64,000 nucleotides of DNA from Streptomyces sp. WAC08241 (GTDB lineage Bacteria; Actinomycetota; Actinomycetes; Streptomycetales; Streptomycetaceae), in NCBI GenBank assembly GCA_007858575.1, contig CP042279.1:2728001-2792000 (forward strand). Direction: 5' to 3'. Both the position numbers and the translations under genes were made by a program. Under the pieces are notes generated by a model. The model saw only the letters and a program-made list of their open reading frames with translations. It was not told the origin of the DNA and did no database searches. Numbering within the stretch: the first letter of the stretch is position 1; each line of letters starts with the position of its first letter. This document shows positions 10,646-19,645 of the stretch, one piece after another.

Positions 10646-12156
10646 ATGCACGTACACCGCGCCGCGCGGCGCTCCGGCGCCCCGCGCGTCACCCTCCCGA
10701 CCGAAGGCACCTACCCGCACAGCCACGGGGGTGTCAGCGTCTGGTGCGACCAGCTCGTCACCGGCATGCCGGACGTCGACTTCGACGTCCTCGCCGTCAC
10801 CGGCTCCGGCCGCGAGCCGCTCGCCTGGGACCTGCCGCCGCACGTCTCCCGCGTCCTGTCCGTCCCCATGTGGGGGCCGGCGCCGGAGGGCCGGCCGCCC
10901 CGCGGCAGGGCCGGCAGACAACTGGCCGACGTCTACGAGAAGTTCCTGACGGCGCTGCTCGACCCGGGCGCCGAGGCCGGCTTCGGCCCCGCCCTGTACG
11001 CTCTCGCGCGCGCCGCCGGGGACGGGCGGCTCAGCCCGTTCCTGCGGAGCGACGCGGCGATCTCGGTGCTCACCTCCGTGTGGCGGCGGCCGGGCATCGC
11101 CGTGCGGGAGGCCGGGCCGACCGTGCACGACGCGCTCACCGCCACGGCCCTGCTCGAACACGCGCTGCGGCCCCTGTCCGCGCCGCCGCCCGCGGAGGGG
11201 TCGCGCACGCCGTCAGCGGCGGGTGGCCGTCCTCCCGGGCCTCGCCGCCCTCGAACGGAACGGGGTGCCGCTGCTGCTCACCGAGCACGGCGTGTACCTG
11301 CGCGAGCGCTACCTCGGCTACCGCACCGCCCCCTACCGCTGGCCGGTGAAGGCCGTGATCCTGGGCTTCTTCCGGCTGCTCGCGGAGGAGAGCTACCGCC
11401 GGGCGGCCCTGATCACCCCGGGCAACCGCTACAACCGGCTGTGGGAGGAGGAGGGCGGCGCCGACCCCGAGGCGATCCGCACCGTCTACAACGGCGTCGA
11501 CCCCGCCGCCTTCCCGCCCGCGGGGCCCGAGCCCGACGCCCCCACCCTCAGTTGGGCCGGGCGCGTGGACCCGATCAAGGACCTGGAGACCCTGATCCGC
11601 GCCCTCGCCCTGGTCCGAGCGGATGCCCGCCGTCCGGCTGCGGCTCTTCGGCGGCACGCCCCGGGGCGGAGAGGCCTACCGGGAGCGCTGCGAGGCCCTG
11701 GCGGCCGAGCTCGGCCACGCGGACGCGGTGACCTTCGAGGGGCGCGTCGACGACATCAAGGACGCCTACGCGGCCGGCAACGTCGTGATGCTGTCCAGCA
11801 TCAGCGAGGGCTTCCCCTTCACCCTGATCGAGGCGATGTCGTGCGGGCGCGCGACCGTCTCCACCGATGTCGGCGGGGTCCGGGAGGCCGTCGGCGACAC
11901 CGGGCTCGTGGTGCCGCCGCGCGACCCGGCCGCGATGGCGGACGCCGCGCTCGCCCTCCTCGGCGACGCGGCCCGGCGCCGGGCGATGGGCGAGGCGGCC
12001 CGGCTGCGGGTGATCGAACGGTTCACCCTCCGGCAGACCGTCGACACCTTCCGTGCGATCTACCACGAACTGGCTGCCGGCGGACGGCGGTCGGAGCCCG
12101 TCCGGATCGTGCTGCCCGTCGCGGCGGTCAGCGGCACGAGGAGCCTCGCCGGATGA
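10646..12156 (+). CDS. PelF-type GT4 glycosyltransferase
   Basis: This is a cytosolic GT-B (GT4) glycosyltransferase of the PelF family, the polymerase that uses UDP-GalNAc in Pel biosynthesis. The N-terminal hallmark is LPTEGTYPHSHGGVSVWCDQ (PelF: TEGTYPY..GGVSSW). The acceptor domain contains LLLTEHGVYLRERYLGY. The C-terminal donor domain has YNGVDPAAF, SWAGRVDPIKDLETLI and the E-x7-E type motif in SSISEGFPFTLIEAMSCG, then TDVGGVREAVG. Three single-base losses in G/C runs break the frame at about 11203, 11225 and 11620. Its stop overlaps the next start (ATGA). Family confidence is high; the actual sugar donor is inferred. Confidence 0.85.
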
Positions 12157-13546
12157 GCGGCCCGATATTCCTCGAACCCGGCGGGGCCGAGCAGGACACG
12201 CTCGCCATCCGCCTGGCCGTGCCGCGCCCCCGTCGCTTCCTGGACGACGCGACGCTCGCGATCCGGCTCCCCTCGAAGGGCCCCGACGAGGAGGCGGTCA
12301 GCGCGCTCGCCGCCGAACTCGCCGACCGCGTCGGCCCGGCCGTCCACCCCTACGAGGTGGCCGCGCTCCTGGAGGCGGACGGCCTGTCCGCCTCCGTGAT
12401 CAAGGAGCGGTACGGCCATCCCACCCTGTTCTCGCTGGCGGCGGCGCTGTACGAGCGGGTGCCCCGGGCGTTCCCCGAGCCGGCCGCGCCGCCCGACCCG
12501 TGGCGGCCGGACACGGTCCGGTGCCTGCTGCGCGGCGTGCTGTTCGCGCTCCCGGCCCTGGCCTATCTGCTCACCGGCCCGCTGTGGCGCATCGACGAGC
12601 ACGCCCCCGTCCTGATCACCGCGGGCGTCGTCTCCTGGGCGTGGGGGCAGGGGCTCGGGCACCGGGCGCACCTGCGGCTCACCACGGGGAGGCGGGAGGC
12701 GTCGCGCACACTGCTCGCCGGTTCCCTGCTCGGGGCGTGCGTGGCCACCGGCCTCGCCGCGATCCCCGCCGGGGCGGCCCGGCCACCGTCGCGGCGGCGG
12801 CCCAGTCGCTGTACCTGGCGGCGTCGGGCGTCCTGCTCGTGCTCGGCCGGGAGCGGCTGCTGCTCGCCGCGCTCAGCCCGCTGATCGCGGGCGCCGCGGT
12901 CCTGCCCTGGTGGGAGCCCGGCACCCTGCTGCGGCTCACCTTCCTGCTGCTCGCGCTCCTCGCCACGCTCGCCGTCGCCCTGCGGGTCCTGGCCTCCGGC
13001 CTCGCCGTCCCGGCCGCCGAGGGCCCGCGCCCCAAGCTGCGCGGCTCCGTGCCGTACGGCCTGTTCGGGCTCGCCGCGGCGGTGCTCGTGACCCTGGAGG
13101 GCCGCCAGGACGCGTACGCGGTCATCGTCCTGACGCTGAGCATGGGCCCGGCGGAGTGGTTGCTCTACCGCTACCGCGGCTGGTCGGTCGCCGCGCTGCG
13201 CCAGCGCGACCCCCGGGCGTTCCTGCTCCGCTCCTCCGGCGTCCTCGCCCTCTGTCTCGTCTGCTACCTGATGCTCCTGCTGGTCCCCGCGCTGCTCCTG
13301 GGCTCCGGGCCGGTCGCGCTGCTCTCCCTCGCGGCGGTGCTGTGGGCCGCCCTCCTGCTCCAGGCGTTCGGCGTGGCCTGGCCGCCGGCGGTGGTCTGTC
13401 TGACGACCGCCGCGGGCGCCGTGCTCATCACCCGGGCGGACCTGCCCGACGGGTCCGCCGTGCTGCCGTCGGTCTGCGCCGCGGCCGCGGTCTGCCTGGC
13501 GGCCTGTGTCGTCGCCCTCCTGGGCCGGCCGTCCCCGCACGTCTGA
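12153..13546 (+). CDS. Polytopic membrane protein, PelG-like position
   Basis: The ATG at 12153 overlaps the pelF-like stop by 4 bases. About 130 soluble residues (AIRLAVPRPRRF, then YEVAALLEADGLSASVIKERYG) precede roughly ten to twelve hydrophobic helices. Examples are LLRGVLFALPALAYLLTG, LLRLTFLLLALLATLAVAL, LCLVCYLMLLLVPALLL and the C-terminal CAAAAVCLAACVVALLG. One frameshift lies near 12780. In Pel systems PelF works with PelG, a 12-helix transporter-like protein. This gene occupies that place, but I cannot confirm PelG homology by eye. A role in carrying the polymer across the membrane is an inference from position and topology. Confidence 0.6.
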
Positions 13547-13614
13547 GGGACCGCCCGCCGCTCGTCACGCACGACCACCGTCCCGAATCTGTTCCTGTCG
13601 AAAGGACCGAAGAG

Positions 13615-14612
13615 TTGACCTCCGCACCGCTCGCCGCCGTCACCGGGGCCGAAGGGTTCATCGGCTCGCACCTCACGGAGGCGCTCGTCGCCTCCGGCCA
13701 CCGGGTCAGGGCCATGGCCCAGTACAACTCGTTCTCCTCGTACGGCTGGCTGGAGACCCTCTCCCCGAGGTCCTCGACCAGGTGGAGATCGTGCTCGGCG
13801 ACGTCCGCGACCCGGGCTCGGTGCGCGGCCTGCTCGACGGCGCCGACTGCGCGTACCACCTGGCCGCGCTCATCGCGATCCCGTACTCCTACCAGGCGCC
13901 GCACAGTTACGTGGACACCAACGTGACCGGCACCCTCAACGTCCTCGAAGCCGTGCGCGCCCTGGGGACGCCCCGCCTGGTGCACACCTCGACCAGCGAG
14001 ACGTACGGCACGGCGCAGACGGTCCCGATCACCGAGGACCACCCCATCAACACCCAGTCCCCGTACGCCGCTTCGAAGGCGGGCGGCGACCGGCTCGCGG
14101 ACAGCTACCACGCCAGCTTCGGCACCCCCGTGGTGACGCTCCGCCCGTTCAACACCTTCGGCCCCCGGCAGTCGATGCGGGCCGTGATCCCCACCGTCAT
14201 CGGCCAGGTGGCGGCCGGGGAGCACCCTCACCCTCGGGGACCTGCGCCCCACGCGGGACTTCACCTACGTGAAGGACACCGCGCGGGCGTTCTCGCGGTG
14301 GGCACGGCCCCGGCGGAGGACGTCGTGGGCCGCACCTTCAACGCGGGCACGGGCGGGGAGATCTCCGTCGGCGACCTGGTCGCGCTGATCGGGAAGGTCA
14401 TGGACACCCCGCTCGACGTCCGCGAGGACGCGGCCCGGCTGCGGCCGGCCGACTCCGAGGTGATGCGGCTGGTCGCGGACGCGTCCCGGCTGACCGCGGC
14501 GACCGGCTGGCAGCCGGGCCACTCCCTGGAGGAGGGCCTCGCGCGGACCGCCGAGTGGTTCACCGACCCCGCGAACCTGGCCCGCTACAAGACCGGCATC
14601 TACAACATCTGA
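13615..14612 (+). CDS. NAD-dependent sugar 4,6-dehydratase/epimerase (LegB-like extended SDR)
   Basis: An AAAGGA site precedes a TTG start at 13615. The product is an extended short-chain dehydrogenase acting on a nucleotide-sugar. It has Rossmann motif TGAEGFIGSHL, substrate-side IPYSYQAPHSYVDTN, catalytic Thr/Ser in HTSTSETYG and the active-site pair in PYAASKAGGD (YxxxK). LRPFNTFGPRQS and LRPTRDFTYVKD come later, and the end reads YKTGIYNI. This pattern is closest to NAD-dependent 4,6-dehydratases of the LegB group, but C4-epimerases look similar. Two single-base losses (about 13770 and 14222) interrupt it. It presumably supplies or modifies the sugar donor for the adjacent transferase. 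Confidence 0.78.
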
Positions 14613-14643
14613 CCCGTCCGGCACGTCCCGCAGGAGGTATGCC

Positions 14644-15355
14644 ATGCACGCTGTGATCCTGGCCGGTGGAAAGGGCGTCCGGCTGCGGCCGTACACCACC
14701 GCCCTGCCCAAGCCGCTCGTCCCCATCGGCGACGAGCACGCGATCCTGGAGATCGTGCTGCGCCAGTTGTCGCAGGCCGGCTTCACCCACTGCACCCTCG
14801 CCATCGGACACCTCGGCGAGATCATCCGCGCCTACGTGGGCGACGGTTCGCAGTGGGGCCTGAGCATCGACTACGCCACCGAGGAGAACCCGCTCGGCAC
14901 CATGGGGCCGCTGCTCAACCTGCGGGACCGGTTGCCGGAGCACTTCCTCGTCATGAACGGCGACGTGCTCACCGATCTCGACTACGCCGACGTGCTGCGC
15001 CGGCACGAGACGTCGGGCGCGCCGCTGACCATCGCCACGTACGCCCGCAAGGTGCACATCGACTTCGGGGTGCTGACCACCGACGACAGCCGGGTGGTGG
15101 CCTTCACCGAGAAGCCCAGCATCGACTACCGGGTGTCCATGGGGTGTACGGCGTCTCGCGGAAGACCCTCGACGCCTACACCCCGGGGCTCCCCTCGGCT
15201 TCGACGAGCTGGTGCTCGACCTGCTCGCCGCCGAGACGCCCCCGCACGCCTACGACTTCGACGGCTACTGGCTGGACATCGGCCGTCCCGACGACTACGA
15301 CCGGGCCAACGCGGAGTTCACCAGCCGCAAGTCCCTCCTGCTCAAGGGAGCCTGA
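14644..15355 (+). CDS. Sugar-1-phosphate nucleotidyltransferase
   Basis: AGGAGGT at 14631-14637 precedes the ATG at 14644. The enzyme activates a sugar-1-phosphate with an NTP. Visible are the pyrophosphorylase signature LAGGKGVRLRPYTTALPKPL, the metal-binding MNGDVLTDLDY and FTEKPSIDYRVSMG. The end contains YDFDGYWLDIGRPDDYDRA. It resembles GDP-mannose or glucose-1-phosphate nucleotidyltransferases without the C-terminal left-handed helix (about 238 aa). Two shifts occur at about 15142 and 15190. Lying between two SDR genes, it likely makes the nucleotide-sugar they process. Base specificity cannot be read from sequence. Confidence 0.82.
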
Positions 15356-15361
15356 ACAGCA

Positions 15362-16292
15362 ATGCGCATCCTCGTCCTCGGCGCCGGCGGATACCTGGGC
15401 GGCCACGTCACCGAGCGGCTGCGCGCCCTCCCGGGCGCGCGGGTCCTCGTCGGCGGCCGTTCCCCGGGGCCGACGTGGCCGTCGACCTCGCCGCCGACCG
15501 CCCCTACCTCCTGGCGGGGGCGCTCGCGAAGGCCGCGCCCGACGCCGTGGTCAACTGCGCGGGCGCGACCGGCGGCGACGCCGTCACGCTCGCGGAGGTG
15601 AACGCGCGCGGGCCCGCCGCCCTGTGCGCGGCCCTGCGCGAGGCCGCCCCCGGGGCCCGGCTCGTCCACCTGGGCTCGGCCGCCGAGTACGGCCCTGGCA
15701 CGCCCGGTCTGCGGGTGACCGAGTCGGAGCCGTGCGCCCGGCGGGGCCGTACGGGGCGACCAAGCTGGCGGGGACGGTGGCGGTGACGTCGTCGGGACTC
15801 GACGCGGTGGTGCTGCGGGTGGGCAATCCGGTGGGCGCCGGGGCGCCCGCCACGGGCCTGCCGGGCCGGGTGGCCGCGCTGCTCGCCGAGGTGGCGGACC
15901 CGGGGACCCGGAGGGGAGCTGCGGCTCGGCGACCTCTCCGCGTACCGCGACTTCGTGGACGTACGGGACGTGGCGCGCGCGGTGGAACGGGCGGCGACCG
16001 CGCTGGGCCCGCTGCCGCCGGTCCTGAACGTCGGCGGCGGCGAGGCGCTTCCCGTACGGGAGGTGGTGCGGCGGCTCGCGGACGCGGCCGGGTTCCGCGG
16101 CCGGATCGTGGAGTCGGGCGCGGACGGGGCGGTTCGGAGCGGTCCGCGCGCGTGTCCTGGCAGTGCTCGGACATCGCCGCGGCCGCCGCCGCCCTGGGCT
16201 GGGCCCCGGCCCACTCCCTCGACGCGTCGCTCGCGGCGCTGTGGGAGGCCCGGCCCCGCTCCTTCGCGGCCGACGGGGTGGCGGCGTCGTGA
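15362..16292 (+). CDS. NAD-dependent epimerase/dehydratase
   Basis: This gene follows the nucleotidyltransferase by 6 bases. The Rossmann motif LVLGAGGYLGGHVTERL opens the protein. Later come VNCAGATGG, the catalytic region LVHLGSAAEYGPG and PYGATKLAGT (YxxxK), VLRVGNPVGAG, YRDFVDVRDVARAV and LNVGGGEALPVREVV. The length (about 310 aa) is usual for sugar epimerases. At least four single-base losses break the frame (about 15468, 15737, 15908 and 16128). The stop overlaps the next gene's GTG (GTGA). It may be the C4-epimerase making a galacto-configured donor, equivalent to fungal Uge3, but that is inferred from the neighbourhood. Confidence 0.75.
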
Positions 16293-16946
16293 GCCTGCTG
16301 ATCCCGTTGTACGTCCATCCGGCCGAGGATCCGGACGCATGGAACCGGCTGATCAACGGCGCCGCGCACACCTACGCCGTCGTGCTCAACCCGGCGAGCG
16401 GCCCCGGCGACGCGCCGGACCTGGCGTTCGCCGCCGCGGCCCGCGCGCTGCGCTCCGCGGGGCCCGGCTGCTCGGCTACGTGGACACGGACTACGGCATG
16501 CGCGACGCGGAGGTCATCACCGAGGAGGCGCTCCGGCACCGCGAGTGGTACGGGGTGGACGGCTGCTTCCTGGACCAGACGACGGCGGGCGCGACGGCCT
16601 GCCGGCCGCGCGGCGCGTGGTGCGTTCGCTGCGCAGGGAGGGCGTCTCCCGTGGTCATCAACCCGGGGTGCACCCCGCCCCCGGCTACGTGCGGCTCGCG
16701 GACCTGACGGTCACCTTCGAGGGCCACTGGTCGACGTACGTCTCGACGTTCAGCCGCCCGTCGTGGACGGCGCGGTTACCGTCCGAACGGCTCTGTCACC
16801 TGGTGTACGGGGTGCCCGCCCCGCTCGTCCCGCTGGCCGTGCGCACCGCGCGCGAACGGGGCGCGGGGGTCTGCGGCCCGGTCACGGGCGAGCCGCCGAA
16901 CCCGTGGGCGGGTCTGACGCCGGCCCTGGCGGAGGCGGACCGGTGA
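16289..16946 (+). CDS. Spherulation-specific family 4 (Sph3/GH135-like) protein
   Basis: The GTG at 16289 overlaps the upstream stop by 4 bases. The protein opens VSLLIPLYVHPAEDPDAWNR and continues YAVVLNPASGPGDAPD, then LLGYVDTDYGMRDAEVI and WYGVDGCFLDQT, with VTFEGHWSTY near the end. These are the hallmarks of the spherulin-4 family: IPLY.YP, NP.SGPG, GYV.T.YG.R and the acidic pocket in VDG.F.D. In Aspergillus, Sph3 of this family is an alpha-1,4-galactosaminidase needed for galactosaminogalactan production. No signal peptide is visible, so cytosolic action or another export route is possible. Two shifts occur (about 16463 and 16602). Confidence 0.82.
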
Positions 16947-17923
16947 GGCGGCGACCGGGCGCGGCCCTCACGGCCGCGCTCCTGGCCCTGACCGTCCTGG
17001 CGGGCTGCTCGGGAGAACCGGAGGGGCCGGCCGGGGCGCGGACACGGGCGGACCGGGCACGCACCCTTCCGCGACCGCCCGGCCGACGGGCCCCGCACCC
17101 CCTCCGCGCCCGCTCCCACGACCGGCGGCCCGACGACGTCCCGCCCGTCCGGCCCCACGCCCGGCCGGCCCACGACCACCCGGCCCGCGCCGGACCGCAC
17201 GCCCACCCGTCCTCCCGCGTCCGGCGCGCACTGGCGGCCCCGCCCCGGGCTCTCCTGGCAGTGGCAGCTCAACGGCAAGGTGGACCCGTCCGTCGACGTG
17301 CCGGTGTACGACATCGACGGCTTCGAGAACAGCGCCGCCGACGTGGCCCGACTGCACCGGGACGGGCGGAAGGTGATCTGTTACGTCAACGTGGGGGCCT
17401 GGGAGGACTACCGCCCCGACCGGGACGCCTTCCCCGGCTCCGTCCTGGGCGGCCCCAACGGCTGGCACGGCGAACGCTGGCTGGACATCCGCCGCGTGGA
17501 CGTCCTGCGCCCCCTGATGGAACGACGGTTCGACATGTGCCGCGACAAGGGCTTCGACGCGGTGGAACCGGACCTGGTGGAGGGCTACGGCAACGACACC
17601 GGCTTCCCGCTGACGGCGGACGACCAGCTCCGCTACAACCGCATGATCGCGGACATCGCCCATGAGCGCGGCCTGGCGGTGGGCCTCAAGAACGACCTCC
17701 CCAGATCCCCCGTCTGGTGGACCACTTCGACTTCGCGGTCAACGAGGAGTGCGCCCAGTTCGACGAGTGCGGCCTGCTCGAACCCTTCATCGCGGCGGGC
17801 AAGGCGGTCTTCCACGTGGAGTACGAGGAGCCCCCGTCCCGCTTCTGCCCCCGGTCCCGCTCCCTGCGCCTGTCGTCGATGCTGAAGAACCCGGAGCTGG
17901 ACGTGTGGCGGAAGCCCTGCTGA
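16943..17923 (+). CDS. GH114 endo-alpha-1,4-polygalactosaminidase lipoprotein
   Basis: The GTG at 16943 overlaps the previous stop by 4 bases. An N-terminal lipobox (LTVLAGCSGEPEG) indicates a surface lipoprotein. A Pro/Thr-rich linker of about 80 residues precedes the GH114 domain. Domain motifs in order are WQWQLNGKVDPSVDV, YDIDGFENS, VICYVNVGAWEDYRPD, WLDIRRVDVLRPLM, KGFDAVEPDLVEGY, YNRMIADIAHERGL and VGLKNDLPR, then DFAVNEECAQF and AVFHVEY. The acidic residues in YDIDGF and EPD fit the family's catalytic pocket. Family members (fungal Ega3) cleave alpha-1,4-galactosamine polymers. Shifts lie in the linker and at about 17700. It ends the operon. Confidence 0.9.
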
Positions 17924-18051
17924 TCCGGAACCGCCTCCTGTCCTCCCGGCTTGTCCTCCCGGCCCCGGTGAAGCCGCCCGCATGCCTCACGACAGGCGGG
18001 GCAGACGCCCTCGCATACCGTCGACGCAGGCGAAGGCGAGGAGGAGGACCC

Positions 18052-18621
18052 GTGGAATCCGTGGACCGGAGCACAGCGGCGGACAGGGCCACAGGTGTCC
18101 CTGCCGAGGCCGCTTCCACCCTCACCCTGCGGGTCAACGGCAAGGACCGGACCCTCACCGTCGACAACCGCACCACCCTTCTGGACGCCCTGCGCGACCA
18201 CCTGGACCTCACCGGTTCGAAGAAGGGCTGCGACCACGGGCAGTGCGGGGCGTGCACCGTGCTCCTCGACGGGCGGCGGGTGAACGGCTGTCTGCTGCTC
18301 GCCGTCGCCTGCGCGGGCGCCTCCGTCACCACGGTCGAGGGGCTCGCCGACGGCGACCGGCTCCACCCGGTCCAGGAGGCCTTCGTCGCCCGGGACGCCC
18401 TGCAGTGCGGCTACTGCACCCCCGGGCAGATCTGCTCGGCCGTCGCCCTCCTCGACGAGGCCGCCGACGGGCAGCCGTCATACGTGACGCCGCCGGAGCG
18501 GTCGCCGGACGGCCCGGTCTCCCTCACGCCGGAGGAGATCCGCGAGCGCATGAGCGGGAACATCTGCCGCTGCGGCGCCTATCCGAACATCGTCGACGCG
18601 ATCGAGGAGGCCGCGCGGTGA
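18052..18621 (+). CDS. paoA: Aldehyde/xanthine oxidoreductase [2Fe-2S] subunit (PaoA-like)
   Basis: This gene is intact. A strong GGAGGAGG precedes the GTG at 18052. It is the small iron-sulphur subunit of a molybdenum hydroxylase. The plant-type ferredoxin cluster is in GCDHGQCGACTVLLDG, plus a Cys in VNGCLLL. The second [2Fe-2S] cluster is in QCGYCTPGQICSA and NICRCGAYPNIVDAI. It passes electrons from the Mo centre to the FAD subunit. The stop overlaps the FAD-subunit start (GTGA). Gene order S-FAD-Mo matches PaoABC of enterobacteria rather than CoxMSL. Confidence 0.92.
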   Translation: MESVDRSTAADRATGVPAEAASTLTLRVNGKDRTLTVDNRTTLLDALRDHLDLTGSKKGCDHGQCGACTVLLDGRRVNGCLLLAVACAGASVTTVEGLADGDRLHPVQEAFVARDALQCGYCTPGQICSAVALLDEAADGQPSYVTPPERSPDGPVSLTPEEIRERMSGNICRCGAYPNIVDAIEEAAR

Positions 18622-19612
18622 AGCCCTTCGCGTACGTCCGGCCGGAGCGCACCGAGGAGGCCATCGACCGGTTCGCGGCCCAGCCCGGCGCCCGGTTCCT
18701 CGCGGGCGGGACCAATCTCGTGGACCTGATGAAGCTGGGGGTCGCGGGGCCACCGCTCCTCATCGACATCAACGGTCTGCCGCTCGACGCCGTCGAGGAG
18801 ACCGCCGCGGGCGGCCTGCACGTCGGCGCGACCGCGCGCAACAGCGACGTGGCCGCCCATCCGCTCGTGCGCGAGCGCTACCCCGCCCTCTCGCAGGCCC
18901 TGCTGGCCGGCGCCTCCCCGCAGTTGCGGAACGCGGCCACCACCGGGGGCAACCTGCTCCAGCGCACCCGCTGCCCGTACTTCCAGGATGCGTCGAAGCC
19001 GTGCAACAAGCGCGTGCCCGGCTCGGGCTGCCCGGCCAGGGAAGGGGTGCACCGCGACCTCGCCGTGCTCGGCCACTCCGCCCACTGCGTCGCCACGCAC
19101 CCGTCGGACATGGCGGTCGCCCTCGCCGCCCTGGACGCGGAGGTCTGCCTGCGCGGCCCCGCGGGCGAGCGGACGGTGCCGGTCGCGGAGTTCCACCGGC
19201 TGCCCGGCGACCGTCCGGACCGGGACACCGTCATCGAGGACGGCGAGCTGATCACCGGCGTGACGCTGCCCGCGCCCCCGCCCGGCGCACGCGGCACTTA
19301 CCGCAAGGCCCGCGACCGCGCCTCGTACGCCTTCGCGCTCGCCTCCGTCGCCGCCGTCCTGACCGTCGAGGACGGGCGGATCGGGCACGCGGCCCTCGCC
19401 TTCGGCGGTCTGGCCCACAAGCCCTGGCGGGCCCGCGCGGCGGAGGAGGTGCTGCGCGGCGCCCCGGCGACCGCCGAGACGTACCGACGGGCCGCCGACG
19501 CCGAGCTCGCCGCCGCCGAGCCGCTGCGCGACAACGGCTTCAAGGTCCCCTCGCCCGCAACCTCGCCGTGAGCGTGCTGCACGACCTCGCGTCCCGCGCC
19601 GACACGGCCTGA
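18618..19612 (+). CDS. paoB: Aldehyde oxidoreductase FAD-binding subunit (PaoB-like, extra Fe-S cysteines)
   Basis: This is the FAD-binding subunit of a three-subunit molybdenum hydroxylase. The GTG at 18618 overlaps paoA. FAD-binding motifs are FLAGGTNLVDLMK and NAATTGGNLLQRTRCPYF. The insert RCPYFQDASKPCNKRVPGSG, followed by C, supplies four cysteines with the neighbouring residues. This is the pattern of the extra [4Fe-4S] cluster in PaoB, absent from plain CoxM proteins. The C-terminal CO_deh_flav_C region reads YRKARDRASYAFALASVAAV. One shift at about 19555 restores the tail LARNLAVSVLHDLASRADTA. It is translationally coupled to paoA. Confidence 0.9.
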
Positions 19613-19645
19613 CCACCCGACGCCCACCACAGGAGGCACCGCGCC

